64,000 bases of DNA from Euryodendron excelsum (GCA_033060915.1 CM065378.1:56345001-56409000), one strand, 5' to 3'; counted from the first letter of the stretch, positions 22,835 to 35,115 are shown. Numbers and translations: made by a program. The notes: generated from the sequence alone by a model not told the origin.

Positions 22835-23396
22835 ATCAGTATGGTGCCTGTGTAGGACCCTCCGATGATAAAGTTAGATTCAGGGAAATATGGTTACTCA
22901 AAGAGTGTGTTTGCTAGGGTTTCTCTTTTGTGCATACCTAGTGAAGAAGGCCTTGGTTTTCCCTTTGTACGCATGCATGGGAATGGTTGGTGACCTTTCC
23001 ACATGACGGTGTTCTATTAGAGGGTCAGATTTGTGGCAGGGTACTTGAGAGAGCGGTTGCCCCACTCCGTGCATGGCGTGTGTCAGAACGGCATCAGAGG
23101 TAAGGACGGTTGTTTCTCGCACACTCTACGTTCTCGTTCACATGCACGCTACAGTGACTGGTGTCAGTTGAGGCTCCCACCAATACCATTGTGATGGGAA
23201 GGAGGGGCGGCACGGGAAGCATGCCTGAGTTCCTAGTCTGTTCGGAGGCCAAGATGTTCAGTTTCGTAGCCGCCCGACTAGAAGCTTGGGCGAACCTGTT
23301 TTGGTCGGGGGAGATTACAAGCGGATCGGCTCTGTCGAAGCCCGATCAGAAGGCTGGGGAAAATGTCACTGCCAAAGGATTTACCCATCCTCACCA
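22750..23396 (-). mobile_element. 5' LTR of the Tat element
   Basis: It lies between the leader motif at 22749 and ordinary AT-rich DNA at 23397. Minus-strand ends are TGGTGAGGAT and GCATCA. The sequence is GC-richer than its surroundings. No second LTR remains for comparison, so the outer boundary is approximate. Confidence 0.45.
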
Positions 23397-25157
23397 ATAA
23401 TGTTTTCTAATGATTCTGCACTTCCATTCATTGCTGCTTCATAGAGGCTCTGCTCCATCTCCCCCCTCTCTCTCTCTCTCAAAATCAAGTTAACACATAA
23501 GTTCTTAGAAGATAACCATACAACATTTATATATGTGTATGTATGCATATTGACAAAATTAGATAATTATTTTTTTGTTGACTTGGTACTCGAAGTTATT
23601 TTTTAGGTTTTCTTGGAGTGGAGAGAAATTGTATGAAGAGCTATATATAAAGTAAATGTTGATGTGCGGTTCTGATAATACTAAATAATTGACGGCTTAA
23701 ATGGATTGTAGTAACAAGTTGATAATTAGTATATCAGGGTAGGATGAGTTGAGAAAGACATTTATTTCAAAAATAGGATCCAATAATAAATCCATGTACA
23801 TATACATATAAAAGACTTATATTAACTGATACAACTGGTTTGAGGATTTTTTTTTTTTTTTTTTTTTTTTAACACTTCCATCTCTTAAAAGTACCTTCAG
23901 TTGTTTCCTTCCACACAACAATTGTGTATTTGTATGTATAAGAAGTTGTACAAAGACGTGTAGCCAACTCTTATTAACTGTAGAAGAATGGTCCTGTATA
24001 AAAACAGAATTTATGTGCACAACTGTTATAGAGATACTATGAATATTTGTAGTACTAAAATTTTACACCTACTATTTTATCACATAATTTCAAATATAAC
24101 ATTCGGGTGAAATTAGTTTCCTTTATCAAAATTCTATAGAGGAGAATTGTTCATTTTAAAAAGAAAAACACTATTTCACAAAAAAAATAAAAAATAAAAA
24201 ATCTAACAAAATCATGAGACAATGACATTTTAGTAATTAAATTCATCCTGATAAGTGGCTTGTTTTAGAATGAAAGACTCTAATTTAAACACGTCATTCA
24301 ATAAAAAAAATTCTTATGCATTTAAAATATTTGAACATTTTTTTAAAAAAAATTTAAAAGATCTCATTGTCACTCATCCAACCTAATAACCATTTAAAGG
24401 GTTAGTGATATATATGACACTAATTAAAGCCTGGTTAAAGTTAAACCTTAATTAAAAATATTTGGCCAGTGTTAATTGTAGTTATTTGTAATAATTAATG
24501 AAATCTTAACTTACGTTTTAATTTTTTTTTTCGTAGGTCAAAAGGATTAACAAATCTAATTTGATAGAGTAATCGTCATAGGATGATGAGGTAATAGTAT
24601 GATTCCTCGGATGATGGATGATGCTTGGTCCTGACTTGGCATGCAGTGATGAAAAGATCAAGCATTAACATGGTTACATATAGGTTTAAAAAGCCTACTT
24701 AGGACACAACTACCCACGTTTTTACGCTTGTCCGTTCTATGTGGACTTGCTATTCGAAGTCATTGTTTATGTTTTCTGGGAGTGAAGACAAATTGCGGGA
24801 AGGGCTAATGAGCTATAAACAAATTGTTTTAAGGGAAAATTACATTCCTTCAAAAAAACAAAAAGGAAAAATTACGTTCATCTCCTCAATCAGAGTTTGT
24901 AGAAAAACACTACCAACTTTTCCTACAAAATTACCATAGCAACTTAACTTGTCTAAGCCCAATATTTTAATATAAAAAGCTATACTTATTTATCTCCAAC
25001 AAATTAGATTCTGCCACATTGTTATCCTCGCCTAATGATTAGATATCATCAAAATTTAACACATCATCTGAAAAAACTACAACAAAATAAGTTGATGGCT
25101 TACCCCTACAGGACCACCACCACTCCAGGAGTTCCCCGTGTGGGATTTGTGCGTGTC
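23397..25157. other. AT-rich non-coding stretch
   Basis: No gene recognised. It holds a CT microsatellite (23461-23487) and a T-run (23848-23871). Two diverged copies of an ~80-bp segment lie at 23578-23655 and 24742-24825 (shared CGAAGT, TTTTCT, GGAGTG, GCTATAAA blocks), so part of it is an old duplication or paired repeat. Confidence 0.5.
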
Positions 25158-25745
25158 CTTCACGGTATAATTAGGACATTTGAATAAAATTTTTTAATTT
25201 TTTATTATCTATACTGTTTAGCAATTATGTATTTTGTGAATTGTAGGCTAGGTGAATTATATGTATCAATATGATTATTATATATAGAGATACAATTCTA
25301 CCAGTTACTTGTAATTTTAAATTTGTTCATAGTCTCAAGAAAAATTGAGCAATTCACTTGGTAGATTATAACATATATAACCTCTGTTCGGTAGTATAAT
25401 TTTTATCGATTATAAGAATAATGAATTCCTAGTTAATGTATGATGTGCTTCGGGTATATTGAATAGGATCAATGTAATATCATATTATCAGAGTTGTTAG
25501 GGGTAGTATCGCTTCTTATATGTATATAAATTATATATTTATGAAGAATATATACATACAAATTGTATAGAAAATTTATGGTCAAAGAGTTTTAAAAACT
25601 TGGTTCTTGTTTTTGCATTAATTGACTTACCAGTAAGTGATATTTATGTATGCTGATATTTCAATATTTGAAGTTCACCCCGTACTTTTGAGTGAATGGT
25701 ATTCCTTCATGTAATCCATTACTTATGAACACTGCAGAGAGGGTT
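25158..25745 (+). repeat. Copia-LTR-like dispersed repeat, copy B
   Basis: Colinear with copy A at 5677-6185, from GTATAATTA at the left edge to ACTTTTGAGTGAATGGT near 25686. It has small indels and roughly 75-80% identity by eye. No coding sequence adjoins it. Confidence 0.6.
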
Positions 25746-27900
25746 GGGAAAGTTAAATGCGTTCCCGTTGATGAATGGAAATTGAATTAAAGATTTGGAA
25801 TCTATTATTTTACAGTTCCATGAAAGAAAGGATGGTTGGTGATTGACTCTAGGTCAATGACAAGAAGACAAACAACGGTGTGTTGTTTTATTTGAGCCTC
25901 CACGTCGGAGTGTCAGCCGTCAAGGAGATACTATTATCAATGGCATGTGAAAAGTTAGGTTTACCAATTGGCATAATCACCACTTCACATAAAATATATG
26001 AAAGGGACAAACTACAGAGTAAATCTCGAACCAATCCATCTAAATAAAAGATTCTTTGTTGAGGCAATGACACAAACGTTACAATTGGTTGTTTCTTTAT
26101 TTTCATTTTCCATGGTTGAACTTACATATTTTATTAGTTTAATGATATATCCATTTTTACCCACCACAGAAATTCAATTGTTCATTTCGTTTACTATTGT
26201 TATTGATTTAATGCTCAAGTATTTATCTTACTAATAATGAATCAATCTTAATTTATTATGTACTAAGATTTTTAACAATTGTGGTCTTCTTTTTCATGCA
26301 GCTATTGCCGACATTATGAGAGTTTAAAAACTTTTATGACTTTAGAAGAGTTAAGAAAACTTGTTGAAGGTTGACCGTGAATGAAAGTTTTTGTTGATTT
26401 TTTTTACACTTAATTTTTGTTCTCCTAAACTCTTAATAATTCTTTCCCTAAGTTGCTAATGCTGCAATTCTTATTAGGAAATCTTTCAATTTTCCCCCCA
26501 TAATTGATACCTTTCAATTCTTTCTTGAAGCTACCAATTCAGACATTCTTACTAGAAATTCTTTTAAAATTCTTGTTTTACTTCTTTCCTTATATTACCT
26601 TCTTCATTTAAATTTTTATTGAAACTTCTAAATATCTTGTTATTATTAGAAATAGAAGGAGAATACTTTAAGATTGATTGTACATTATTTATAAACCATA
26701 ATGTTTGGGGATGGACTCAATATAGTATTAGGGATCTACGCAGTTATGCATTCATTGAAACTATGAGTAAGACTCTTTGAACTTTCAAACTACAGAAGAT
26801 AGTTTTGTACAAGGGACGATGCATTTTTTTTTTTTTGTGTATAGATCTGTAATGGCTCTTGCATGGACTGCGGTTTATTCTTAGCAAGTATCATGGAAGG
26901 ATGGAAGGTTCCTGTATGATTAAGCCAATTGTGCTGAAATTGTTTGGGATAAAATTAGTAAAGATTAGATATGACATTTTTCTATAAAAGAAATAAAATC
27001 ATTAATAGAAAGGTTTGAATGAACAAAATCAAATCCCCAATTAAAAATACTGTTTGAGAAAAAAATTTAGGCTCTTTCCATGTCATGGACAAATACTCAT
27101 TGAAACTTGAAAAGGAAAAATGAGACCATAAGTTTATAAAGTCTTCCTTCTTAATATGAGAGAGACTGCAAGGTGTGTAAACTAGAGTGAGATAATAATA
27201 CAAATACTAAGAATGTAAAGAAAGGACACTGACAGTATAAGAAGAGCAAAATAAAAAGACATTTTCAATACTTACAAAACATTAATCTAGTAAAGTTACT
27301 TCTTTACACTCAATCATTCCATGTTTTAGAAATTTTTTTAAATTTATAATAGAAGAAAAAATAACAAATGGATAGGTGCCCTCATCCTATTAACTAAAAG
27401 AAATCCAAAAATGTAGAGTTTTCAAAATTAAAGTCTGTAATCTATGTCGAAAATAAAAATAAATCATTTCAAAATAAAATTTCTTAATCTATATAGAAAA
27501 TTAAAAATAATTGTTATATTTCTCCTTTTATTTTTCTATTGAAATGATTAGCAAAATAGCCCTTCTGTGAGGACAATTTGAGATTATATTGTAGGCTATG
27601 AAGAAATCTTACATGCTGTTAAAATTTTTAATTTGTTATATAAATTCATAAATTATTAATTTTCAATGATCACGTCCATAGCGCGGGTTAACGCTAATAT
27701 ATATATATGTATATGTATATATATTGATTAATTACCTTATGTATTAGTTTTCTACTTTCTATTATTTGTTTAGCAATCCTCTTGGGCATGCTCTTACTTA
27801 ATGTAATTTCATATATTCAAAATGCATTATAATGCTGATATTTTATTTTCTCTTTTTAAAATTTTTTTATTCTTCTCTCTCTTCATCTCTGAGGTTTATT
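25746..27900. other. AT-rich non-coding stretch
   Basis: No gene or complete repeat recognised. Short open frames here have no domain or codon pattern. A TA microsatellite lies at about 27699-27724. Confidence 0.5.
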
Positions 27901-28866
27901 ATATCTTGGATAAATAAATATTCTAACATGGTATCAAATCTATTTCGACATGGTATCGAGTCAACCATTCGTAACCGTGTTTGATTAATTCACATATTTC
28001 ACTAATCGGTTCACTTTTTTCCATTTGGTTCTTTTTCATTTCAGAGCCTTGCACAAATATTTCCAACCTTCTGAGTCCAATTTTGGGCTCTATTTGGTCC
28101 AGTTCAACCTCTACAAAGCGGTTTCAGTCTCTTTGTGTGCTGCCAGTTCCAAATCAAGGCGACCTTTATCTCTACCCACCTCTTTCATGAGCGCCATTGT
28201 CTTTTGCTGCACACGCACAGTGTCAACCCTTAAGGGTAGTTTCAAAGCCTTTTGTCAAAGCTCTTTTCAAGGCTTCTCACCTCACAGTTACTAAGAGTTG
28301 ACACCTTACACTTGCTTCAGAGCTGCCACCTCGTACTTGCTTTAGTTGTCTCAAAGCTATTTTCAAAAGCTTCTCGCCTTACAGTTGCTGCAGAGTTGAC
28401 ACCTTACACTTCCTCACGAGCTACCATCTCACACTTGCTTTAGAGTTGCCTTAGAGCTCTTTTCAAGCTTTTGGGCTCAGTGCTCATTTTATACTCATTC
28501 TTATCACCACTTGTTTATGGTTGTTTGCCACCTGGCTCCCAATCAACGAGTCCCTTATCCATATCAATGTGCATCCATCTCACACAACGATTTCTATCTC
28601 CCAAAGACCGCTTTTGGGCCTATATACAGGCCATCTATCAATGTAACTTCACCAATTCACAATGCAATATTATACAAAAATTTTATTCTTTCCTTTGGGA
28701 GTTACTTCTTGTCTCTTCTCCTGTTTATGTCATGGTACCAAATCTCTTCTAACGTGGTATTAAAGGCTTAGAGCTATTTCAACAAAGTGTTTAACTTTTT
28801 TCTTTAAGTTATTAGTTTATAAAAATAATTCATAAAGTATTTTGCTTAATGTCTTCTAGTCAACTA
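27901..28866 (+). repeat. Remnants of copia LTR ends and primer-binding sites
   Basis: ATTCTAACATGGTATCAAAT (from 27911) fits a copia LTR end, ATTCTAACA, followed by a decayed initiator-tRNA PBS (standard TGGTATCAGAGC). Similar strings recur at about 27948 (TGGTATCGAGT) and 28745 (TCTAACGTGGTATTAAA). The LTR end matches that of copia-2 at 28867. The intervening DNA has no coding region. Confidence 0.5.
28266..28470 (+). repeat. Two-copy tandem duplication of ~105 bp
   Basis: Two neighbouring blocks share the order CTTCTC-ACC/GCC, AGAGTTGACACCTTACACTT, ACTTGCTTTAG and AGCT-TTTTCAA. A third partial copy precedes them at about 28235. Confidence 0.6.
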
Positions 28867-29140
28867 TGTTAGAATAACAGTATGAGAGAGAGAGAGAGAG
28901 AGGGAGAGAGAGAGAGAGAGAGTTGGAGAGAATTGGAGAGAATTATTTCTATATTGAATTGAGTAAATAAACCAAAGAGAAGTACACTGTATATATAGCA
29001 CAATGAGGAGTGCTAACCAAGAAACCTTAAATTAGAAAAGTGAGTGCTGACGAAGAAACCCTAAACTAAGAAAGTAAATCAAATCCCTACAATATCAAAT
29101 CTCTACAATATATATAATATACACTAAGATATTATATACA
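28867..29140 (-). mobile_element. 3' LTR of copia-2
   Basis: The 274-bp segment begins TGTTAGAATAAC and ends ATTATATACA on the plus strand, i.e. TG...CA on the minus strand. It carries a minus-strand TATA-like GCTATATATACAG near 28993. It follows a purine-rich tract (29141-29175 complement, GGGGGAGG core) after the RNase H sequence. The plus-strand GA microsatellite 28884-28922 lies within it. Confidence 0.7.
28884..28922 (+). repeat. (GA)n microsatellite
   Basis: GA repeats with one GG interruption near 28903. In LTR orientation this is a CT tract just before the LTR end. Confidence 0.9.
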
Positions 29141-29580
29141 GTAACCCGCCCCACCTCCCCCTCAAACTCAAGGTGGTAATATAAAAACCAAATTGAGTTT
29201 GGAAACTAGATCATAAAATAGTCCTAAAGGATGAGACTTCATAAATATATCAGCAGTCTAGTCAGCAGATGTCACAGAGAGAAGATAAATAGTGCCACGA
29301 ATAACATGCTAATGAATGAAGTGACAATCAATTTCGATGTGCTTAGTGCAATCATGAAATATATCATTATGAGCAATTATAATAACACTACGATTGTCAT
29401 AATGAATAATAGTAGTACCAGAATGAAAGACAACCGTGTTCTGAAGTAACCACCAAAGCCAAATAAGTTCCTGAGTGGTGTCAGCTAGTGCATGATATTC
29501 AGCCTCAATGCTAGAGTGAGCAGTAAAGGTCTACTTCTTACTATGCTAAGAAATGAAAGAGTCACTAAGGAAAAAGAACC
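29141..29580 (-). pseudogene. Copia-2 RNase H, C-terminal part
   Basis: Minus-strand translation shows HYDNRSVIIIAHNDIFHDCT, then TKHIEIDCHFIHQHV and the terminal block with LLSVTSAD and ADIFMKS. This is the well-known Ty1/copia RNase H ending. A stop precedes TADIF. The PPT and LTR follow directly. Confidence 0.75.
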
Positions 29581-30500
29581 CTATGGTAGAATAACGATTA
29601 GTAAGATACGGAGAACTGCAGTGTAGTGAGTGGAGCAAGGTGAGCACAAGAACTGACTGACAAAGTGAACAGCATGGGCAATATCAGGGCGAGTAACTGT
29701 AAAGTAGACAAGACTGTCAGTGAGATGTCGATAGAGAGTAGCATCAGACAGAGGCTCATCATCCAAAGGAGTAAGATGCACATCAGCTTCCAAAAGCGTG
29801 GAAGCAGTCATACTATCAGTGAGACCAGCACGAGTAAGAAGATCTGAGGCATACTTGGCCTCAGAGAGAGAATAACTAGTAGAGGGAGAAGATATCTCAA
29901 GGTCAATAAAGTAACTAAGCGGACCAAGATCTTTCATCTCAAACTATCTGCTAAGAAAGTCTTTGAGCTCAAGAATACCATGCACATCATCACTAGTGAG
30001 AATCATGTCATTCATATAGAGAAGGAGAAGAACAATACTACATGGAAACTTGCGAACAAAGAGAGCAGAATCATAATCACTAAAAGAGAAGCCAAGCTTA
30101 TTGATGGTGAAACTAAATTTGGCAGACGAGGCACGAGAAACATGCTTGAGATCATATAGAGCACGACAAAGCTTATAGACCTGATGTGTAGAATGAGAAG
30201 ATCCAAGAAGAGGCTGTATATAGACTTGCTTAGAGAGATTACCATTATGGAAGGGATTTTTGACATCCATCTGATACAAGGGTCATTAACGGGTAGTAGC
30301 AACGACAATAAGACTCTGCACAGATGCAAGACGGGCAACACAAGCAAAAGTCTCCTCATAGTCAATGTCATACTCTTGAGTAAATCCTTTGGCAATTAGA
30401 CAGGCTTTGTAACGTTCCATAGAACCATCAAAATGAGTCTTTGATCTTGTAGACCTAGCCACACTCCATCACAAATTTACCAGGAGGAAGATCAACTAAA
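29581..30500 (-). pseudogene. Copia-2 reverse transcriptase, catalytic site altered
   Basis: The minus-strand frame 30279-29944 starts MYQMDVKNPFHNGNLSKQVY and continues through YDLKHVSRA to LLLYMNDMILTSDD. The next frame, 29937-29581, gives MKDLGPLSYFIDLEI and the TRPDIAHAVHFVSQF block. The motif normally read Y-V-D-D is Y-M-N-D at 30007-30018, so one catalytic Asp is lost. GLK is also changed to DLK nearby. Frameshifts near 29940 and 30290 confirm a pseudogene. Confidence 0.8.
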
Positions 30501-30550
30501 TCCCAAGTGTGAGTCTTGGTAAGAGCTTGCAATTCATCATCCATAACTTG

Positions 30551-31353
30551 CTACCAAAGAGGGTTAGAACTGGCCTCACGATAGGAGCGAGGCTCATGCT
30601 GAGCAAGAATAGTGGAGAAACAGTGATAATCACGAAGGTGAGTAGGAATCTCCTTTACTCGAGTAAAACTCCAAATAGTGGGCTCGTCAAAAGAAAGCAG
30701 AGATAGATCAAACACTGAAGAACCAGTAGCAGGAGTAGGATCAGCAGATGGGGATGCTTCTAGATAGACTATAACAGGAGGTACAACAGGTGTCTCAGCA
30801 GTAGGTACATTAGCATCCTCAGAAAAGAGCTTAATAATAGGATTATTGAAGTACGGAGAGGCAAAAGGAGAGGATAAATGAAATGGAGATAAGAAAGAGA
30901 ACATCTTATATTCCCAAAAGACAAAATGGCGAGAGACACAAAGACGTTTGGACAAGGGATCCTAACATCAATAACCTTTGTGCTTAACCCCATAGCCTAA
31001 GAAGCAATAAAGGCAAGCTCGAGACTCCAATTTAGTACGCTCATAAAGCCGAAGCAAGACAAAATAGGCACATCCAAAAACACAAAGGGAGTAATAATTA
31101 GGGGCAGTACCATACATACACTCATAGGGAGTGAGATTACCAAGAAGGGCAAAAGGTACGGGGTTAATGGTGTAAGTAGTAGTGAGAGCAACCTCACCCT
31201 AAAACCATTCAAGACAGGATGCAAAACTAAAAAGAGCACGGGTAATATCAAGGAGATGACGATGTTTATGTTCAGCATGACCATTTTATTGGGAATTACC
31301 AGGATAAGAACGATAAGAAACTATCCCATGCTTATAAAGAAATTTAAGAAAAG
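30551..31353 (-). pseudogene. Copia-2 integrase C-terminal part and linker to RT
   Basis: Minus-strand pieces 31284-30997 and 30993-30551 read through the integrase C-terminal zone (NPVPFALLGNLTPYE-like and VFGCAYFV segments in shifted frames), SKRLCVSRHFVFWEYKMF and a Pro/Ser/Thr-rich linker. The coding frame meets the solo LTR at 31353 and resumes beyond it at 33288. Confidence 0.65.
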
Positions 31354-33287
31354 TGTGAGACCCTAACCTCTTAAGATCATATTTAAGTTAATTTCATGCA
31401 TTTCATTTGGTGTTTATCTTAATTGAGGAGTTCGATGGTGATGTTTAATTGGCTTAATTACTTACTCACTTTGCTTTATTATGCTTCATTAGTGTAAACA
31501 TGCTTAATTATGTTAAGGGTGCAAGCAGTGGACCAACAAGAATGAGGCACTTAAGTGGTGAGGTGGGTTGGTGTTTAGGGGACACCTAAGGGTGTAGATA
31601 CACCATTATATCTATTTTGGTTGAAGAGACATTTGGAGAGGGAGAGTAAGGTGGAAGAAGAAAAGGAAGAAGAGAAGAGAAGAAGGAAGACGAAGAAAGG
31701 GGATCAATGGGGGGAAACTTGTTTGCACCTTGAATCTAGTATCCAAAGTGAGTTTTATGTTGTTCTTACTTGTTTTGTAGCCTTTTCATTGTTTATGGCA
31801 TGTTTGTGTGTTGCATAGACCATAGAGATGGAGGGAGGAAGGGGGAGGAGGAAGAAGATGGGGTTTCCATGGTAGAAGCTCAAATCTTCCATGCTTTGTG
31901 TGTTTTTGGTTGGTTTAAACTTGTTCATAGCTTAGGAATGCCATTTTGCATCTTTGAACCTCATGTGTGATGTGTAGGAGTGTGTTGGGGTGGTTTGGGG
32001 TTGGAGAGCTTAGGTTGTGAAAAGCCATTTTTGAACCAGGCCATTGGAACGACTCAATTCACAATCCCAACGGTAGGCCAATTTGGGATGTTTGGCTATC
32101 TAATCATCCCAACTGTAAGGCCTATAATGCATTGTTTTGTTTTAGCCTTCTCTGATCATCCCAATGGTCATAGCATTTGCACACCTAATATTTTGTGTGT
32201 TGCCTTGTATTGGGGTTTGCTGGAGTTGTTCTTTAGCATTTGTATTGTATGCAATTGACTTGTGTAAGGTGTATACTTGATTCTTCCTTATGTTTGATAT
32301 GTATTGATGAGTTATACAATGTCGTTCTGGAAACTAACTTGGTTGTGATGATAAGAGCAAAAAAAGGCCAAGAACCCTCAACGTCAACTAATGAGTAACA
32401 TCATCGAAGGAAGTGTGTGTGCGGTGACAGATGAGAAATACATGATAATCCTATTCATATTGAATTGCCTGCCTCTTATATGATTGGTGTTGGTGATTAT
32501 ATCTAAGAGGTGATTATAAATGAGGTGGTATTGGTGATTATATATGAGGTGAGGTAGTATTGCATACCATTTATCTTATATGCTTTGTATTGCACTAGAG
32601 AAAGTTAACCACGGTGGGTTAACCAAGACTTAGTCACAGTGAACTAGACTAGAGGTGCCACGGTGGGCATTGTTTGATAACGAGCCATCAATACATTGGG
32701 CTAACGTTATCTCAATTTGCGTGCACATATGGGTGATACATTCATTGCATTTTTTGTCTTATGGATGTGCATTTGGTGGTACTATATTTGTCATTCATAC
32801 ATGGATGTACATTGTAGATGGGTGTTATCATTATTTATGAATTAGATTATCTATCATGAACACGTTGATATTTAACTCATGCCCACACAGATTGTTTTGG
32901 CAAGTAATGTGGAGATGGCTATACAGTTCACTGCAGTCTCAATCTTAGCCGCGGTGGCACCCATGTTAGGTCACGATGTCGAGTCTCGGGGCTTGGGAGA
33001 GTTCTTGTTGCTTTATTCTCAGCTTTTCGTTATATATGATCTCAGTTGTTGAGATTTGGTTATCCTTGTACTATACTTATGGTATGGTGTAGAATTTTGT
33101 AATGATGTAAACTTCTGATAGTTTTCATTTGTCATATATTGTGGCATGGAATATGTCTGGTACTTATTTAGTCGAGTCTTGTCTCATAGTGTATGTTGAG
33201 GTATCGTTTACAGGAATGGTGACCTATGCGATCACATCCTGCCTAATGTGACATCAAGGATGCCTAATTAGGTTAGGGGTGTGACCA
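31354..33287 (+). mobile_element. Solo LTR inserted in the copia-2 integrase
   Basis: It starts TGTGAGACCCTAACC and ends GGGGTGTGACCA, a gypsy-type LTR start and a TG...CA frame. It is flanked by AAAAG (31349-31353) and AAAAA (33288-33292), a 4/5 target duplication. Removing it makes the copia integrase frame continuous on the minus strand, which fixes the borders within a few bases. No coding sequence or PBS lies inside; the short open frames at 31621-32258 have no recognisable domain. Confidence 0.75.
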
Positions 33288-33510
33288 AAAAAAAATTATC
33301 ACAACATTCTTGAGCATTGTTAGACTGAAAGACCTTAAAATCACAAGAAATTTGTGTTTTAACCATTTGAGCAAAATCATAAAAAGTTTGTTAAAATTTA
33401 GATTGATTTTGCAAAAGATAAATACAAGTATGACTAGAGAAATAGTCGACAAATATAACAAAATACTTGAAACCTCCTATAGCAAAATTGGAGGAATGTA
33501 ATGATTTTTT
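33288..33510 (-). pseudogene. Copia-2 integrase catalytic core, fragment
   Basis: Minus-strand translation gives IGGFKYFVIFVDYFSSHTC, an internal TAA, YDFAQMVKTQ and SNNAQECCDNF. The first catalytic Asp region (FVD) is present and the second (normally SDNA) reads SNNA. Upstream gag, protease and the zinc module are absent; the sequence gives way to the inverted repeat. Confidence 0.75.
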
Positions 33511-33577
33511 TAGAAAAGCTTGGCAAAAGCGATTTCAAAAAAAACTTTGAGATCATACTCATGTATCTTCATTGATC

Positions 33578-34203
33578 TATGCATAAACAACAAGATGAAT
33601 TAAAAATCATACCTTGTAGGGTTTGGTAGTATACCCTAAACAATGAGAACACTCGAAGAACTTAAACTTCCTTCTTCTAGGGTTCTTCCTTAAGCCTCTT
33701 TGAATTAGGGTTCTTCCTTGAATCCTTAAGCCTCCTTGGATTAGGGTACTTCCTTTAATGATTTGAGCCTCCTTGACCTAGGGTTCTTCCTTTTTGATCA
33801 CTATGGCATAAGGGATGGCAAGAGATGGTGGGATCTCACGCACACACACGCACACACACACACAAAACCACTAGAGCCGAAATTTCTCTCTCTCCCTTTT
33901 TTCTTGTATGGCTTGCCACCCCCCTTATATGTATATGTACTAGTGCCTCTCAAGTGTAAGGAGGGGATCTCTAGGGTATCCATGTTTTAGGCTAACACCA
34001 AGTTGCTATTATTGCATATCAACCCTTGATGAATATAGCAATTACTGAAACTATCATCAACTCTACTAAATGATGGTGGATGACCTCCTAGAATAGAAAA
34101 TTACATCAACGTCCCTATCCTATTAATTACCACAAAGATACATCCCCACAACCAGTATTTGTAAATTGGCACTAATCTAAAGAACTGTCAACTTGATCCA
34201 TTT
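33578..34203 (+). repeat. Left arm of a 1.5-kb near-perfect inverted repeat
   Basis: The reverse complement matches 34494-35115 at about 97% by eye, the main length change being in the (CA)n tract at 33840-33863. The arm starts TATGCATAAACAACAAG and ends near TTGATCCATTT. It contains several AGGGTTCTTCCTT modules, a CA repeat and CCCCTTATATGTATA. It has no ORF. It abuts the truncated copia-2 integrase. Confidence 0.9.
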
Positions 34204-34493
34204 ACTTCTTATTCAAGACTATCCAGTCTAACAACCACTGATCACTACAAATGATTTATTTTTCAAAAAATCATTTTTAAAAAGAAATAATAACTTTCTA
34301 CTATGAAATAGTATAAATGAAAAAACCCGGCATGCCAGCAGTGATCAAAGGAAAGACTGAGTAAAAGGAATACCTATCTCACAAAGTGTGGTACCTTATT
34401 GACATTAGAAGTTCCCAAGTCCCAATAATATACACCCAACCTATCAAAATTTGATCATGTAGAAGTCTCACTCAATGATAAATCAAAGTATAC
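34204..34493. other. Loop of the inverted repeat
   Basis: About 290 bp of unique AT-rich DNA between the arms. It has no coding capacity and no terminal repeats. Confidence 0.8.
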
Positions 34494-35115
34494 AAATGGA
34501 TTAAGTTGACAGTTCTTTAGATTAGTGCCAATTTACAAATACTGGTTGTGGGGATGTATCTTTGTGGTAATTAATAGGATAGGGGCGTCGATATAATTTT
34601 CTATTCTAGCAGGTCATCCGCCATCATTTAGTAGAGTTGATGATAGTTTTAGTAATTGCTATATTCATCAAGGGTTGATGTGCAATAATAGCAACTTGGT
34701 GTTAGCCTAAAACATGGAAACCCTAGAGATCCCCTCCTTACACTTGAGAGGCACTAGTATATATACATATAAGGGGGGTGGCAAGCCATACAAGAAAAAA
34801 GGGAGAGAGAGAAATTTCGGCCCTAGTGGTTTTGTGTGTGTGTGTGTGTGTTTGTGAGATCCCACCATCTCTTGCCATCCCTTATGCCATAGTGATCAAA
34901 AAGGAAGAACCCTAGGTCAAGGAGGCTTAAATCATTAAAGGAAGTACCCTAATCCAAGGAGGCTTAAGGATTCAAGGAAGAACCCTAATTCAAGGAGGCT
35001 CAAGGAAGAACCCTAGAAAAAGGAAGTTTAAGTTCTTCGAGTGTTCTCATTGTGTAGGGTATACTACCAAACCCTACAAGGTATGATTTTTAATTCATCT
35101 TGTTGTTTATGCATA
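34494..35115 (-). repeat. Right arm of the 1.5-kb inverted repeat
   Basis: The arm mirrors 33578-34203. In plus orientation it shows GTATATATACATATAAGGGG followed about 35 bases later by AGGGAGAGAGAGAAATTTCG, the look of a retrotransposon promoter and R region reading rightwards. The left arm would then read leftwards. After 35115 similarity ends at once and copia-1 3' sequence begins. Confidence 0.9.

Larger units (their letters stand above)
17225..23396 (-). mobile_element. Tat-lineage Ty3/gypsy element, decayed, minus strand
   Basis: From high to low coordinates: a 5' LTR (about 23396-22750), PBS-region sequence, gag, protease, RT, RNase H, a second (archaeal-type) RNase H and integrase, ending at 17427. 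About 200 bp of 3' non-coding sequence follow before the family-L LTR abruptly begins. The GCGCCGTCTGTGGGAA leader and the additional RNase H after the RT region identify the Tat/Retand/Ogre branch. There is no 3' LTR. Reading frames are split by many stops and shifts. Confidence 0.75.

Noticed and set aside
31621..32258. Frames of 65-92 codons inside the solo LTR
   Set aside because: No domain; explained as LTR sequence by the target duplication and the resumed copia frame.
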